From the NCBI RefSeq assembly GCF_047601025.1, contig NZ_JASGJZ010000001.1:496001-560000 (forward strand): DNA of 64,000 bases, in the 5' to 3' direction. This DNA comes from Pseudorhodoferax sp047601025. Its GTDB lineage: Bacteria; Pseudomonadota; Gammaproteobacteria; Burkholderiales; Burkholderiaceae_C. The position numbers and the translations under genes were made by a program. Below the pieces are notes generated by a model, which was not told the origin of the DNA, searched no databases, and saw only the letters and a list, made by a program, of their open reading frames with translations. This document shows positions 1 through 8,297 of this stretch, one piece after another (within the stretch, counting starts at the first letter, position 1; each line of letters begins with the position of its first letter).

Positions 1-140
1 ATCGCCTGGAGCAGCGGCTCGATCGCCCGCCCGGCCTGCTGCGCATCCAGCTTGGCAGCCACCGCCGCCAGGCCCTCGCCCAGGGCACGCAGGGCACCTA
101 CATCCGTGGTCGCGCCCATCGCCTGGAGCAGCGGCTCGAT
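1..140 (-). repeat. Tandem 117-bp coding repeat (39 residues per unit)
   Basis: A 23-nt stretch at 1-23 recurs exactly at 118-140, a period of 117 bp. On the minus strand it encodes AIEPLLQA, followed by a helical unit of the type GALRALGEGLAAVAAKLDA. These are the C-terminal repeats of the TIR-STAND protein and probably continue beyond the window. Confidence 0.75.
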
Positions 141-2429
141 GGCGTGCGGCGTCGACAGCCCCACACCCAGAGAGGCAACCGCACGCAGCGTATCGAAACC
201 CGCAGCATCCGAAGCCGGCATGACGACCTGCTGGATCAACTGATCGCGCAATGCCGCCGAACGGCCGGCGAGTGCTCGCGTGATGACCCAAGCATGCCGG
301 CTGAACAACCGCGCCAATCCAGGATCACTGCGCAGCTTGATCGCAAACGCCAGCCGGACTTTCTCGTCGGCAGTCATCAGCTGCCGTACCGCCTCGTCAT
401 CGAGTTGCTGCACTTGCTGCACTGGCGCGAGCTGGTGCCCGATCTCGTTGGCCTCGGCATCGACGAGGCGCACCTGCTGCTGCAAGATCCACATCCCCCC
501 GCCGAACACGGCGACCACGACGCCGAATCCCGCCAGCGCCCACGGCAAACCCGCCACGTAGTAGGCCAGCCGGGTGAACGACTGCTCGTCCACCGACATC
601 CAGTGCCCACGCCGCTGGCGCAGCCGGTCGAACGCGATGCGTTCGCCGCGGCCGGCCGTCGCCTCCCTCCAGCGCCGGCCACCCGCCACCCAGTCCTGCA
701 CACGCACGATCAGGCGGTCCAGCGCACCCTTGTCCTCGGCCTGGCCGTCGACGCCGCGCAGCCACTGGCCGTAGCGCACCCATTGCGTGGCGATCTGTTC
801 ATGCGCCAGTTCGACCGTGTGGCTGGCGTCGCCGGCCGCCGCCGAGAGGGCCGCGCCGCCGGCCCGTTCACCCTCCGCCGGCTCGCGCCCGAGCACGAGC
901 AGGCGGTTGGACTCGCGCGTGCCCAGCTGCTGCGCGACGGCCCAGGCGGCGGGCGCGAACTCGTCGCGGTGCGCGCGGCGCCGCGTGACGCCGCCCTCGG
1001 CGGACTGGGTGACGAGCCGGACGAACACCGTCTCGGCCAGCGCCGCGCGCGCCGGGCCGAGCCGGTGCAGCGCTTCTTCGGCCGCATACGCCAACGCGCC
1101 TTCGACGCGGCCGATGTCCTTGTAGGCATCGAGCAGGGTGGGGTGCCTGTTCCGCTCGGCCCAGGTCTTGAACAGGGCCATCTCGACCAGGGCCAGTTCG
1201 CCCGGCTCGCCGCCCACGTCACGCAGCACCTCGGCAGCCAATACCGCCGCCTGCCGCGCGTCGACGCCCGCCAGCGCCAGCGGCTTCTCGATGCAATCCC
1301 GGAGCTGCGTGTCGGCCATGCGGCGCAGGCTGAAGCATGCCGCCCGCCCATCCGCCTCCAGCCGCTGGTACAGCCCGGCATGCGACGCCGTCTGGAAGAA
1401 ATGGTCCCGGCGCATGGTGGCGACGACGCGCACGCGCCGGTCCACCGGCGCCACGGCCAGCAGCAGTCCGTCCAGGAAGGTGGTGCGCAGGCGCCCGTCC
1501 AGCGTCTGCGTCCACAGTTCCTCGAACTGGTCCACGACCAGCAGCACCTGCGCACCGCGCGGCGCGCCTGCGCGCAGCACGTCGGCCAGCGCGCTGGCGT
1601 CACCCTGCTTCAGGCGGCTGCAGGCCTGGTCGAACAGCGCGGCCTGCAGGTCCGGCACATCGCGTGCGCTGTCCGACACCGCATCGACCAGCGCCTGCAG
1701 CGGCACGTTCAACGGCCGCATCTGCACCACGTGCCAGCTGCCCGGGCCCGGGCGCGGCGCGCCGGGGTCGGCCAGCCGGCCTTCGCGGAAGCCGGGCACC
1801 ACGCCGGCCTGCACCAGCGAAGACTTGCCGGCTCCGCTGTCGGCGACCACCATGACCAGGCTTTGCGTGCGCAGCCTGTCCAGCAGTTCGCGCGTCTCCT
1901 GATCGCGGCCGAAGAACAGGTGGGCATGGTCGGCGCCGAAGGCCTCCAGGCCGCGGAAGGGCTCGTCGACCAGCGCGATGCGGCGCGGCTCCGCCGCGTC
2001 GCCCAGCACGGCGGCGATCAGTTGCTGCAGACCGTCGTCCGCCGACAGGGCCACGCCCTGGTAGTGGCGAGCGAACGGCGGCAGCCGCGCGATGTCGAGC
2101 AGGTTGCGCTCGACCACGGGCAGGAAGGGGTAGTGCGCGCCGCGCCGGCCGTCTGCGATCACGCGGTCCAGCGCCACCCGCACCTCCATGCGCACCCAGT
2201 GCTCGGCGCCGGCTTCGCTGAGGTAGACCGCGAATGCCGTCGATTCCTGCGCGATCGCATATTCGAGCTGGTCCATCCACGGCGTGCCGGGGCGCAGGTC
2301 GCGCTTGTCCACCCAGACCCTGAGCCCACGCGCGCGCGCCGCCGGCGCGGCCTCGATGCGCCGGGCCAGCGCCAGCGCGGCTTCGGTGTCGCAGCCGGCG
2401 TGCGACAGGAACAGCAGCGGCTCCCCCAT
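1..2429 (-). CDS. TIR-domain STAND NTPase with membrane segment and C-terminal repeats (3' end outside window)
   Basis: About 809 residues are visible and the C-terminus is missing. The ATG at 2429 follows a strong GGAGGAG ribosome site. Residues 1 to about 130 form a TIR_2-type domain: it opens with LLFLSH and contains EHWVRMEVRVAL, where E82 falls at the position of the NAD-cleaving glutamate of SARM1-type TIRs. Next comes a P-loop NTPase with Walker A SGAGKSS (K202) and Walker B LLVVDQFEE (D300), as in nSTAND1/AAA_16 proteins. After a long helical stretch there is one membrane segment at about 627-646 and then 39-residue repeats. TIR-STAND proteins are often immune or cell-death sensors that consume NAD, so that role is inferred here. 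No partner gene is visible next to it. Confidence 0.85.
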   Translation of the reverse strand, partial: MGEPLLFLSHAGCDTEAALALARRIEAAPAARARGLRVWVDKRDLRPGTPWMDQLEYAIAQESTAFAVYLSEAGAEHWVRMEVRVALDRVIADGRRGAHYPFLPVVERNLLDIARLPPFARHYQGVALSADDGLQQLIAAVLGDAAEPRRIALVDEPFRGLEAFGADHAHLFFGRDQETRELLDRLRTQSLVMVVADSGAGKSSLVQAGVVPGFREGRLADPGAPRPGPGSWHVVQMRPLNVPLQALVDAVSDSARDVPDLQAALFDQACSRLKQGDASALADVLRAGAPRGAQVLLVVDQFEELWTQTLDGRLRTTFLDGLLLAVAPVDRRVRVVATMRRDHFFQTASHAGLYQRLEADGRAACFSLRRMADTQLRDCIEKPLALAGVDARQAAVLAAEVLRDVGGEPGELALVEMALFKTWAERNRHPTLLDAYKDIGRVEGALAYAAEEALHRLGPARAALAETVFVRLVTQSAEGGVTRRRAHRDEFAPAAWAVAQQLGTRESNRLLVLGREPAEGERAGGAALSAAAGDASHTVELAHEQIATQWVRYGQWLRGVDGQAEDKGALDRLIVRVQDWVAGGRRWREATAGRGERIAFDRLRQRRGHWMSVDEQSFTRLAYYVAGLPWALAGFGVVVAVFGGGMWILQQQVRLVDAEANEIGHQLAPVQQVQQLDDEAVRQLMTADEKVRLAFAIKLRSDPGLARLFSRHAWVITRALAGRSAALRDQLIQQVVMPASDAAGFDTLRAVASLGVGLSTPHAIEPLLQAMGATTDVGALRALGEGLAAVAAKLDAQQAGRAIEPLLQA

Positions 2430-2564
2430 GCTCTCTCCTCCGTGGCGCGGCCGCGGGATCGAGTCGCCCGTCGGCCGGCGCAGCATAGCGTTACGCTGGT
2501 GCGCCGGCATCGTGCAATTGGTGGATATTTGCCAGCCCGCTCCGCCATTGCCCTGCCGCACCAC

Positions 2565-2894
2565 ATGACCGCCCCGCCCTTCTCCCTGCACTACCTGCTG
2601 TTCGACCCCAGCGCCGGCACCGACGGCACCGGCCTGTTCGAGGCCATGGCGGCCGTCGTGCCCGCGGACGCCGCCGCCGTCGAGGCCGAGATCGCGCAGG
2701 TGCTGGACTGGGCCGGGACGCAGTTCCCCGACCGCGGCCCGGTGGAGGACGGCGGCGACTGGGAGGCCGAGCTGCAGGTGGCCGACGACGTCGGCGGCGC
2801 CGGCCAGCCGCTGCGCGTGTTCAGCCTGTCGCTGGCGGGATCGGCCGCGTTCTGCACGGCGTTCGAGCAGCAGTTCGGCGACGCCATCGCTTGA
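2565..2894 (+). CDS. Small acidic protein of unknown function
   Basis: This 109-residue protein begins MTAPPFSLHYLLFDPSAGTD and is acidic, with no signal peptide, membrane segment or motif I recognise. The frame is open far upstream, but the ATG at 2565 lies after the divergent TIR-STAND start, so I take it as the start. It ends 11 nt before the next gene on the same strand and may be co-transcribed with it. I do not recognise the family. Confidence 0.6.
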   Translation: MTAPPFSLHYLLFDPSAGTDGTGLFEAMAAVVPADAAAVEAEIAQVLDWAGTQFPDRGPVEDGGDWEAELQVADDVGGAGQPLRVFSLSLAGSAAFCTAFEQQFGDAIA

Positions 2895-2905
2895 AGGGAA
2901 CCCCC

Positions 2906-3892
2906 ATGCCGAGGAAGCTGCTGCCGCTGCCCGCCCTGCTGTCCTGCGCCCTCGCCTGCGGTGCCGCCGCTTCGGCCGCGGCCGAACGCACGGTCCAGGC
3001 GCCGGGGCCGCTGGCGCCGCTGCAGGGCACGCTGGCCGGGCCCGGCACGCCGGCCGCGCCGGTGGTGCTGGTGATCCCGGGCTCCGGCCCGACCGACCGC
3101 GACGGCAACGCGCCCGCCGCCGGGCTGCAGGCCGCCCCCTACCGGCGGCTCGCGCAGGCGCTGGCCGCGCGCGGCATCACCACCGTGCGCATCGACAAGC
3201 GCGGCATGTTCGGCAGCGCCGCCGCCGTGGCCGACGCGAACGCGGTGACGGTCGAGGACTACGCGGACAACGTCCACGGCTGGGTGCGCGCGCTGCGCGG
3301 CGACACCGGTGCCGGCTGCGTCTGGCTGCGGGGCCACCGCGAGGGCGGCCTGGTCGCGCTGGCCGCGGCCCGCCGCGGCACCGAGGGCCTGTGCGGCCTG
3401 GTGCTGGTCGCCACGGCCGGGCGGCCGCTCGGCCAGGTGCTGCGCGAGCAGCTGCAGGCCCATCCCGCCAACGGCCCGCTGCTGGGCCAGGCGCTGCCGG
3501 CGATCGACGCGCTGGAGGCCGGCCGGCGCGTGGACGTCTCGGCCCTGCACCCGGCGCTGCGGCCGCTGTTCCATCCGCGCGTGCAGGGCTTCCTGGTCAG
3601 CAGCTTCGCGCTCGATCCGGCGCAGCTGCTGGCCGGCGTCCAGCTGCCGGCGCTGGTGCTGCAGGGCGGGCGCGACCTGCAGGTCGGCGTGGCCGATGCG
3701 CGCCGCCTGGCGGCGGCCGCGCCGGGCAGCCGGCTGGTGCTGCTGCCCGCAGCGAACCACGTGCTCAAGGCCGTGCCGGCGGACGACCGCGCGGCCAACC
3801 TGGCAGCCTACGGGGATGCCCGCCTGCCGCTGGCCGCCGGCGTGGCCGAGGCGATCGCGGACTTCGTCGCGGCGCCCGGCCGCACGCGGTAG
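2906..3892 (+). CDS. Secreted alpha/beta-hydrolase-fold protein lacking the nucleophile serine
   Basis: This 328-residue protein has an N-terminal signal peptide (MPRKLLPLPALLSCALACGA) and an alpha/beta-hydrolase core: VLVIPGSGPTDRDG forms the oxyanion region, LQGGRDLQV the acid region and AANHVLK the histidine region. The nucleophile elbow reads GHREGG instead of GHSEGG, so residue 145 is Arg (codon CGC at 3338-3340), one base from the AGC serine codon. The fold is intact but serine hydrolase activity is doubtful. The start at 2906 is chosen because GAAGGGA lies just upstream. Confidence 0.8.
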   Translation: MPRKLLPLPALLSCALACGAAASAAAERTVQAPGPLAPLQGTLAGPGTPAAPVVLVIPGSGPTDRDGNAPAAGLQAAPYRRLAQALAARGITTVRIDKRGMFGSAAAVADANAVTVEDYADNVHGWVRALRGDTGAGCVWLRGHREGGLVALAAARRGTEGLCGLVLVATAGRPLGQVLREQLQAHPANGPLLGQALPAIDALEAGRRVDVSALHPALRPLFHPRVQGFLVSSFALDPAQLLAGVQLPALVLQGGRDLQVGVADARRLAAAAPGSRLVLLPAANHVLKAVPADDRAANLAAYGDARLPLAAGVAEAIADFVAAPGRTR

Positions 3893-3904
3893 GTGGGCGC
3901 CGGC

Positions 3905-4636
3905 TCAGCCGCCGCGCTCGTCCGTCGGCGACGCGGAAGCAGGCGCGGCATCGCCCTCCTCACCGGCCGCGTGCCGCGCCAGGCCCAGCCCGGCCATCCC
4001 GCCGGCGGCCATGCCGGCGCCGCCGCCCTGCCCAGCCCCGCCGCCGCCCGCGCGCCCGCCCTGGGACGCGCCCGCCGCCGCGCCGCGACCACCCCCGGCG
4101 CCGGTGCGCAGCGGCCCCTGCCGGGGCACCGCCACGTCGGCCGAAATCGCCTCCAGGTCCAGCACCTGACGGATGAAGGTGCGCAGCGACAGCACCAGCT
4201 CCGCGGTCTCGATCTGGCGCCCGGCGACCATGTCCTGCGCGGCCCGGGCCGCCAGGCGCACCTGCTCGGCGGTGCCGAGCAGGATGACGTCGGACAGCGC
4301 CGCCTCCACCGCATCGCGGATGCGGCGGCGGCGCTCGGCACCGGCGCCGCCGTCGTCCGCGCCTTCGCCGGCGGTCTCGGCGGCGCGCTGGCGCTGGTCG
4401 CGCAGGTGGCGCGGGTCGACCGCCAGCTCGCCGGTGAACGAGCCGCCCAGCGTCTTGTAGGCCGCGATCAGCGTCTTCAGGCGTTCGTTGATCTGGCGGT
4501 TCTGGCGCTCGCGGCGCTGCTGCACGCGCTGCATCACGAGCAGGCGGACCGCGACCGCCACCAGCGAGACCAGCACCAGCCCCAGCAGCGTGGACAGCAC
4601 GCCCTGCCAGGAACTGAAATCGATGGGGCTGCGCAT
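3905..4636 (-). CDS. Membrane-anchored protein with glycine/alanine-rich tail, unknown function
   Basis: The 243-residue protein has one N-terminal membrane segment (residues about 13-35, VLSTLLGLVLVSLVAVAVRL) followed by an Arg/Gln-rich helix that may be a coiled coil. A folded region follows to about residue 170, and the tail is very rich in Gly, Ala and Arg. It is convergent with the upstream hydrolase-fold gene. I cannot assign a function. Confidence 0.65.
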   Translation of the reverse strand: MRSPIDFSSWQGVLSTLLGLVLVSLVAVAVRLLVMQRVQQRRERQNRQINERLKTLIAAYKTLGGSFTGELAVDPRHLRDQRQRAAETAGEGADDGGAGAERRRRIRDAVEAALSDVILLGTAEQVRLAARAAQDMVAGRQIETAELVLSLRTFIRQVLDLEAISADVAVPRQGPLRTGAGGGRGAAAGASQGGRAGGGGAGQGGGAGMAAGGMAGLGLARHAAGEEGDAAPASASPTDERGG

Positions 4637-4709
4637 GCGGCGGAGGATACCGGCCGGACGGACGTCCCGTCAGGCGGCCGGCGGCCGCGAGGAAGGCCGC
4701 GTCAGCCCG

Positions 4710-5375
4710 TCAGCCGGCCAGGTGCGCGAGCATCAGCTGGCGCAGCACCGGCAGGCGACCGGTGAAGAAATGGTCCGCGCCCGGCACCACGACCACGGGC
4801 TGCGTGCCGGGCCGCGCCCAGTCCAGCACGTTGGCCAGCGGCACGACCTCGTCGCGCTCGCCGTGCACGACCAGCGCGTCGGCGATGCCGCCGGGCGTGT
4901 CGAACCGGCGGCCGCTCGGCACGCTGCCGAACGGCATGCCGGCCAGGCCCACGCGCCACGCGGGTTCGCCGCGCGCCGCCAGGGCGTGCGCCACGCGCGC
5001 CTGCACGAAGGCACCGAACGAGAAGCCGAGCAGCGCGAGGCGCCGGCCGGGCCAGGCGGCGCGCAGGGCCGCGCACAGCGCCAGCACGTCGTCGGCCTCG
5101 CCCCGGCCCTCGTCGTGCACGCCGGCGCTCGCGCCCACGCCGCGGAAATTGGGGCGGGCGACCTGCCAGCCGGCCTCGGCCAGCGCACGCGCCAGGAACT
5201 GCGGCAGCTTGTGCCGCGCATGGCCGCCCAGCAGCGGCTGCGGGTGGGTGACGACGGCGATGCCCGCCGCGGTCGTGCCCTGGACGCCGGCCGGCGCGTC
5301 GAGCAGCACTTCCATCGGCCCGGCGGGGCCGTCGAGCAGCTGCACGCCCGCCGGCGCGGCCGGCTCCAGGCGCAT
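4710..5375 (-). CDS. Alpha/beta hydrolase (dienelactone-hydrolase-like)
   Basis: This 221-residue cytoplasmic hydrolase has THPQPLLGG near the N-terminus, nucleophile elbow GFSFGA, acid HGERDEVVP and histidine GADHFF, so the full catalytic triad is present. This matches the small COG2945-type alpha/beta hydrolases. It is the last gene of the etf operon and its ATG at 5375 lies 5 nt after the etfA stop. A TTG nine bases upstream would overlap etfA but is less likely. The substrate is unknown. Confidence 0.85.
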   Translation of the reverse strand: MRLEPAAPAGVQLLDGPAGPMEVLLDAPAGVQGTTAAGIAVVTHPQPLLGGHARHKLPQFLARALAEAGWQVARPNFRGVGASAGVHDEGRGEADDVLALCAALRAAWPGRRLALLGFSFGAFVQARVAHALAARGEPAWRVGLAGMPFGSVPSGRRFDTPGGIADALVVHGERDEVVPLANVLDWARPGTQPVVVVPGADHFFTGRLPVLRQLMLAHLAG

Positions 5376-5380
5376 GGCGC

Positions 5381-6313
5381 TCAAAGCGCCTTAACCAGCT
5401 CCGGCACGGCCTGGAACAGGTCGGCCTCCAGCCCGTAGTCGGCCACCGAGAAGATCGGCGCCTCCGGGTCCTTGTTGATCGCCACGATCACCTTGGAGTC
5501 CTTCATGCCGGCCAGGTGCTGGATCGCCCCGCTGATGCCCGCGGCGATGTACAGCTGCGGCGCCACGATCTTGCCGGTCTGCCCGACCTGCAGGTCGTTG
5601 GGCGCGTAGCCGGCGTCCACCGCCGCGCGGCTGGCTCCGATCGCCGCGCCGAGCTTGTCGGCCAGCGGGGTCATGACTTCGTTGAATTTCTCCGCGCTGC
5701 CCAGCGCCCGTCCGCCGGAGACGATGATCTTGGCGGCGGTCAGTTCGGGGCGTTCGCTCTTGGCGATTTCCGAGCCGAGGAAGGCGCTCTTGCCGGTGTC
5801 GGCGACGGCGGCGAGGCTTTCCACCGCGGCGCTGCCGCCGCTTTCGGCGGCAGCGTCGAAGCCGGTGGTGCGCACGGTGATGACTTTGACGCTGTCGCCG
5901 CTTTGCACGGTGGCGATGGCGTTGCCGGCGTAGATCGGGCGCTCGAAGGTGTCGGCGCCGATGACTTTGGTGATGTCGCTGATCTGGGCGACGTCCAGCC
6001 TGGCGGCTACGCGCGGGGCGACGTTCTTGCCGCCGGCGGTGGCCGCGAACAGGATGTGGCTGTAGCCGCCGGCGATGGCCAGGACTTGGGCGGCGATGTT
6101 TTCGGCCAGGGCGTGGGCCAGGCTGGGGGCGTCGGCGTGCAGGACTTTGGCGACGCCGGCGATCTGGCTGGCGGCCTGGGCGGCGGCGCCGGCGTTGTGG
6201 CCGGCGACCAGCACGTGGACGTCGCCGCCGCAGGCTTGGGCGGCGGTGACGGTGTTCAGCGTGGCGCTTTTGAGGCTGGCGTTGTCGTGTTCGGCGATGA
6301 CGAGGATGCTCAT
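5381..6313 (-). CDS. etfA: Electron transfer flavoprotein, alpha subunit
   Basis: EtfA (310 residues) binds FAD and, with EtfB, passes electrons from acyl-CoA dehydrogenases to ETF-ubiquinone oxidoreductase. The C-terminal FAD domain shows SGGRALGSAEKF, GASRAAVDAGY and GQTGKIVAPQLYIAAGISGA, all typical of the family. It follows etfB by 13 nt in the same operon as an acyl-CoA dehydrogenase, which is its probable electron donor. Confidence 0.97.
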   Translation of the reverse strand: MSILVIAEHDNASLKSATLNTVTAAQACGGDVHVLVAGHNAGAAAQAASQIAGVAKVLHADAPSLAHALAENIAAQVLAIAGGYSHILFAATAGGKNVAPRVAARLDVAQISDITKVIGADTFERPIYAGNAIATVQSGDSVKVITVRTTGFDAAAESGGSAAVESLAAVADTGKSAFLGSEIAKSERPELTAAKIIVSGGRALGSAEKFNEVMTPLADKLGAAIGASRAAVDAGYAPNDLQVGQTGKIVAPQLYIAAGISGAIQHLAGMKDSKVIVAINKDPEAPIFSVADYGLEADLFQAVPELVKAL

Positions 6314-6326
6314 GGCGTGTCTTTCT

Positions 6327-7076
6327 TCAGATGACCTTGGCTTCGTTCTTGAGCTTGGCCACCAGGGTGGCGACGTCGGGGACTTTGATGCCGGCCGAGC
6401 GTTTGGGCGGTTCGCTGACTTTGAGGGTCTTGAGCTTGCTTTGCACGTCTACGCCGAGGTCTTCGGGCTTGACGGTCTCCAGCGGCTTTTTCTTGGCCTT
6501 CATGATGTTGGGCAGCGTGACGTAGCGCGGCTCGTTCAGGCGCAGGTCGGTGGTGATGACGGCCGGCGTGGCCAGTTCCAGCGTCTCCAGCCCGCCGTCG
6601 ACTTCGCGGGTCACCTTGACTTTGTCGCCGGCCACTTCGACTTTGCTGGCGAAGGTGGCCTGGGGCAGTTCGGCCAGCGCCGCCAGCATCTGGCCGGTCT
6701 GGTTGCAGTCGTCGTCGATGGCTTGCTTGCCCAGGATCACCAGCCCGGGTTGTTCCTTGTCCACCAGGGCCTTGAGCAGCTTGGCCACCGCCAGCGGCTG
6801 CAGTTCGGCGTCGCTTTGCACCAGGATCGCGCGGTCCGCGCCGATGGCCATGGCCGTGCGCAGCGTCTCCTGGCATTGCGCCACGCCGCAGGACACCGCC
6901 ACCACTTCCGTGGCCGCGCCTTTTTCCTTCAGGCGCACCGCCTCTTCCACCGCAATCTCGTCGAACGGGTTCATCGACATCTTCACGTTCGCAATGTCCA
7001 CCCCGCTCGCGTCCGACTTCACCCGGACTTTCACGTTGTAGTCCACCACGCGCTTGACGGGGACCAGGATCTTCAT
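6327..7076 (-). CDS. etfB: Electron transfer flavoprotein, beta subunit
   Basis: EtfB is 249 residues, the normal length, and begins MKILVPVKRVVDYNVKVRVK. The adenine-nucleotide-binding fold is complete, including DEIAVEEAVRLKEKG and AKLLKALVDKEQPGLVILGK. It forms the heterodimer with EtfA, encoded immediately downstream. The ATG at 7076 is the family-conserved start. Confidence 0.97.
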   Translation of the reverse strand: MKILVPVKRVVDYNVKVRVKSDASGVDIANVKMSMNPFDEIAVEEAVRLKEKGAATEVVAVSCGVAQCQETLRTAMAIGADRAILVQSDAELQPLAVAKLLKALVDKEQPGLVILGKQAIDDDCNQTGQMLAALAELPQATFASKVEVAGDKVKVTREVDGGLETLELATPAVITTDLRLNEPRYVTLPNIMKAKKKPLETVKPEDLGVDVQSKLKTLKVSEPPKRSAGIKVPDVATLVAKLKNEAKVI

Positions 7077-7087
7077 GGGCTCTCTCC

Positions 7088-8281
7088 TCAGATGGCGCGC
7101 TCGGCGCGCAGTTGTGCAATCGATTCGGACGTCCAGCCGAGCTCGTTCAGGATGGCGTCGGTGTGCTGGCCCAGGTCGGGCACGGAATCCATGCGCGGCG
7201 CGAAGCTGCTGGTGCTGGCGGGCGGCAGCAGCGCGGGGATCGGGCCGGTCGAGGTCTCCACCTCGGTCCAGCGCCCGCGCGCCTTGAGCTGCGGGTGCTG
7301 CCAGACGTCGTGCATGGTGTTCACGCGCGCGTTGGCGATCTGCGCCTCGTCCAGCCGCTGCAGCACCTCGTCGGCCGTCAGCTTGGCGAAGCTGTCGACG
7401 ATCAGCGCCCGCAGGGCCTCGCGGTTGGCCACGCGGCGCGAGTTGGCGGCGAAGCGTTCCTCGGTGGCCAGGGCCGGCTGGCGCAGGACCTTGTCGCAGA
7501 ACTTGGCCCATTCGCGCTCGTTCTGCAGGCCCAGCATGATGGTGGCGCCGTCGCCGGCGGGGAACGGCCCGTAGGGGTAGATGGTGGCGTGCGCGGCGCC
7601 GGCGCGCGGCGGCGGCGCCGCGCCGTCGAACGCGTAGTACAGCGGGAAGTTCATCCACTCGACCATGCTCTCCAGCATGGACACGTCGATGCGGCTGCCC
7701 TGGCCGGTCTTGCCGCGCTGGATCAGCGCTGCGAGGATGCTGCTGTACGCGTACATGCCGGCGGCGATGTCGGCGATCGAGCAGCCGGCCTTGGCCTGTT
7801 CGTCGGGCGTGCCGGTCACGGACAGGAAGCCCGACTCGCTCTGGATCAGCAGGTCGTAGGCTTTCTTGTCGCGGTAGGGGCCGGGGTTGCCGGGCGCGTC
7901 GCCGTAGCCGGAGATGTCGCAGACGATCAGCCGCGGGTGTTTCTCGTGCAGCGCCTCGAAGGACAGGCCCAGCCGCGCGGCCGCGCCGGGCGCGAGGTTC
8001 TGCACCAGCACGTCGGCCTGCTCCAGCAGTTGGGCCAGCACCTGCTGCGCCTGCGGATGCTTGACGTCCAGCGTGAGGCTTTCCTTGGAGCGGTTGGTCC
8101 AGACGAAGTGCGAGGCCAGGCCGCGCACGCGCTCGTCGTAGGCGCGGGCGAAGTCGCCGGCGCCGGGGCGCTCGACCTTGATCACGCGCGCACCCAGGTC
8201 GGCGAGCTGGCGCGTGCAGAACGGCGCGGCGATCGCGTGTTCCAGCGTGACGACGGTGATGCCGTCCAGGGGGCGGGTCAT
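7088..8281 (-). CDS. CaiB/BaiF family (type III) CoA-transferase
   Basis: The 397-residue enzyme moves CoA between carboxylic acids. It begins with the family pattern PLDGITVVTLEHAIAAPFCT and has KVERPGAGD. The catalytic aspartate is in KKAYDLLIQSESG (about D143). The gene sits between acyl-CoA dehydrogenase and etfB with gaps of 11-16 nt. With the HTD2-like hydratase upstream it resembles the mesaconyl-CoA transferase/hydratase pair known from other bacteria, but the actual acid is not determinable here. Confidence 0.93.
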   Translation of the reverse strand: MTRPLDGITVVTLEHAIAAPFCTRQLADLGARVIKVERPGAGDFARAYDERVRGLASHFVWTNRSKESLTLDVKHPQAQQVLAQLLEQADVLVQNLAPGAAARLGLSFEALHEKHPRLIVCDISGYGDAPGNPGPYRDKKAYDLLIQSESGFLSVTGTPDEQAKAGCSIADIAAGMYAYSSILAALIQRGKTGQGSRIDVSMLESMVEWMNFPLYYAFDGAAPPPRAGAAHATIYPYGPFPAGDGATIMLGLQNEREWAKFCDKVLRQPALATEERFAANSRRVANREALRALIVDSFAKLTADEVLQRLDEAQIANARVNTMHDVWQHPQLKARGRWTEVETSTGPIPALLPPASTSSFAPRMDSVPDLGQHTDAILNELGWTSESIAQLRAERAI

Positions 8282-8297
8282 GGCGCGGCCTCCTGCG

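Noticed and set aside
144..2894. Very long plus-strand open frame over the TIR-STAND region
   Set aside because: Its translation is rich in Arg, His and Gln with no domain, and it lies antisense to a gene with clear TIR and P-loop motifs. High GC content creates such frames. Only its last part, from 2565, is kept as a gene.
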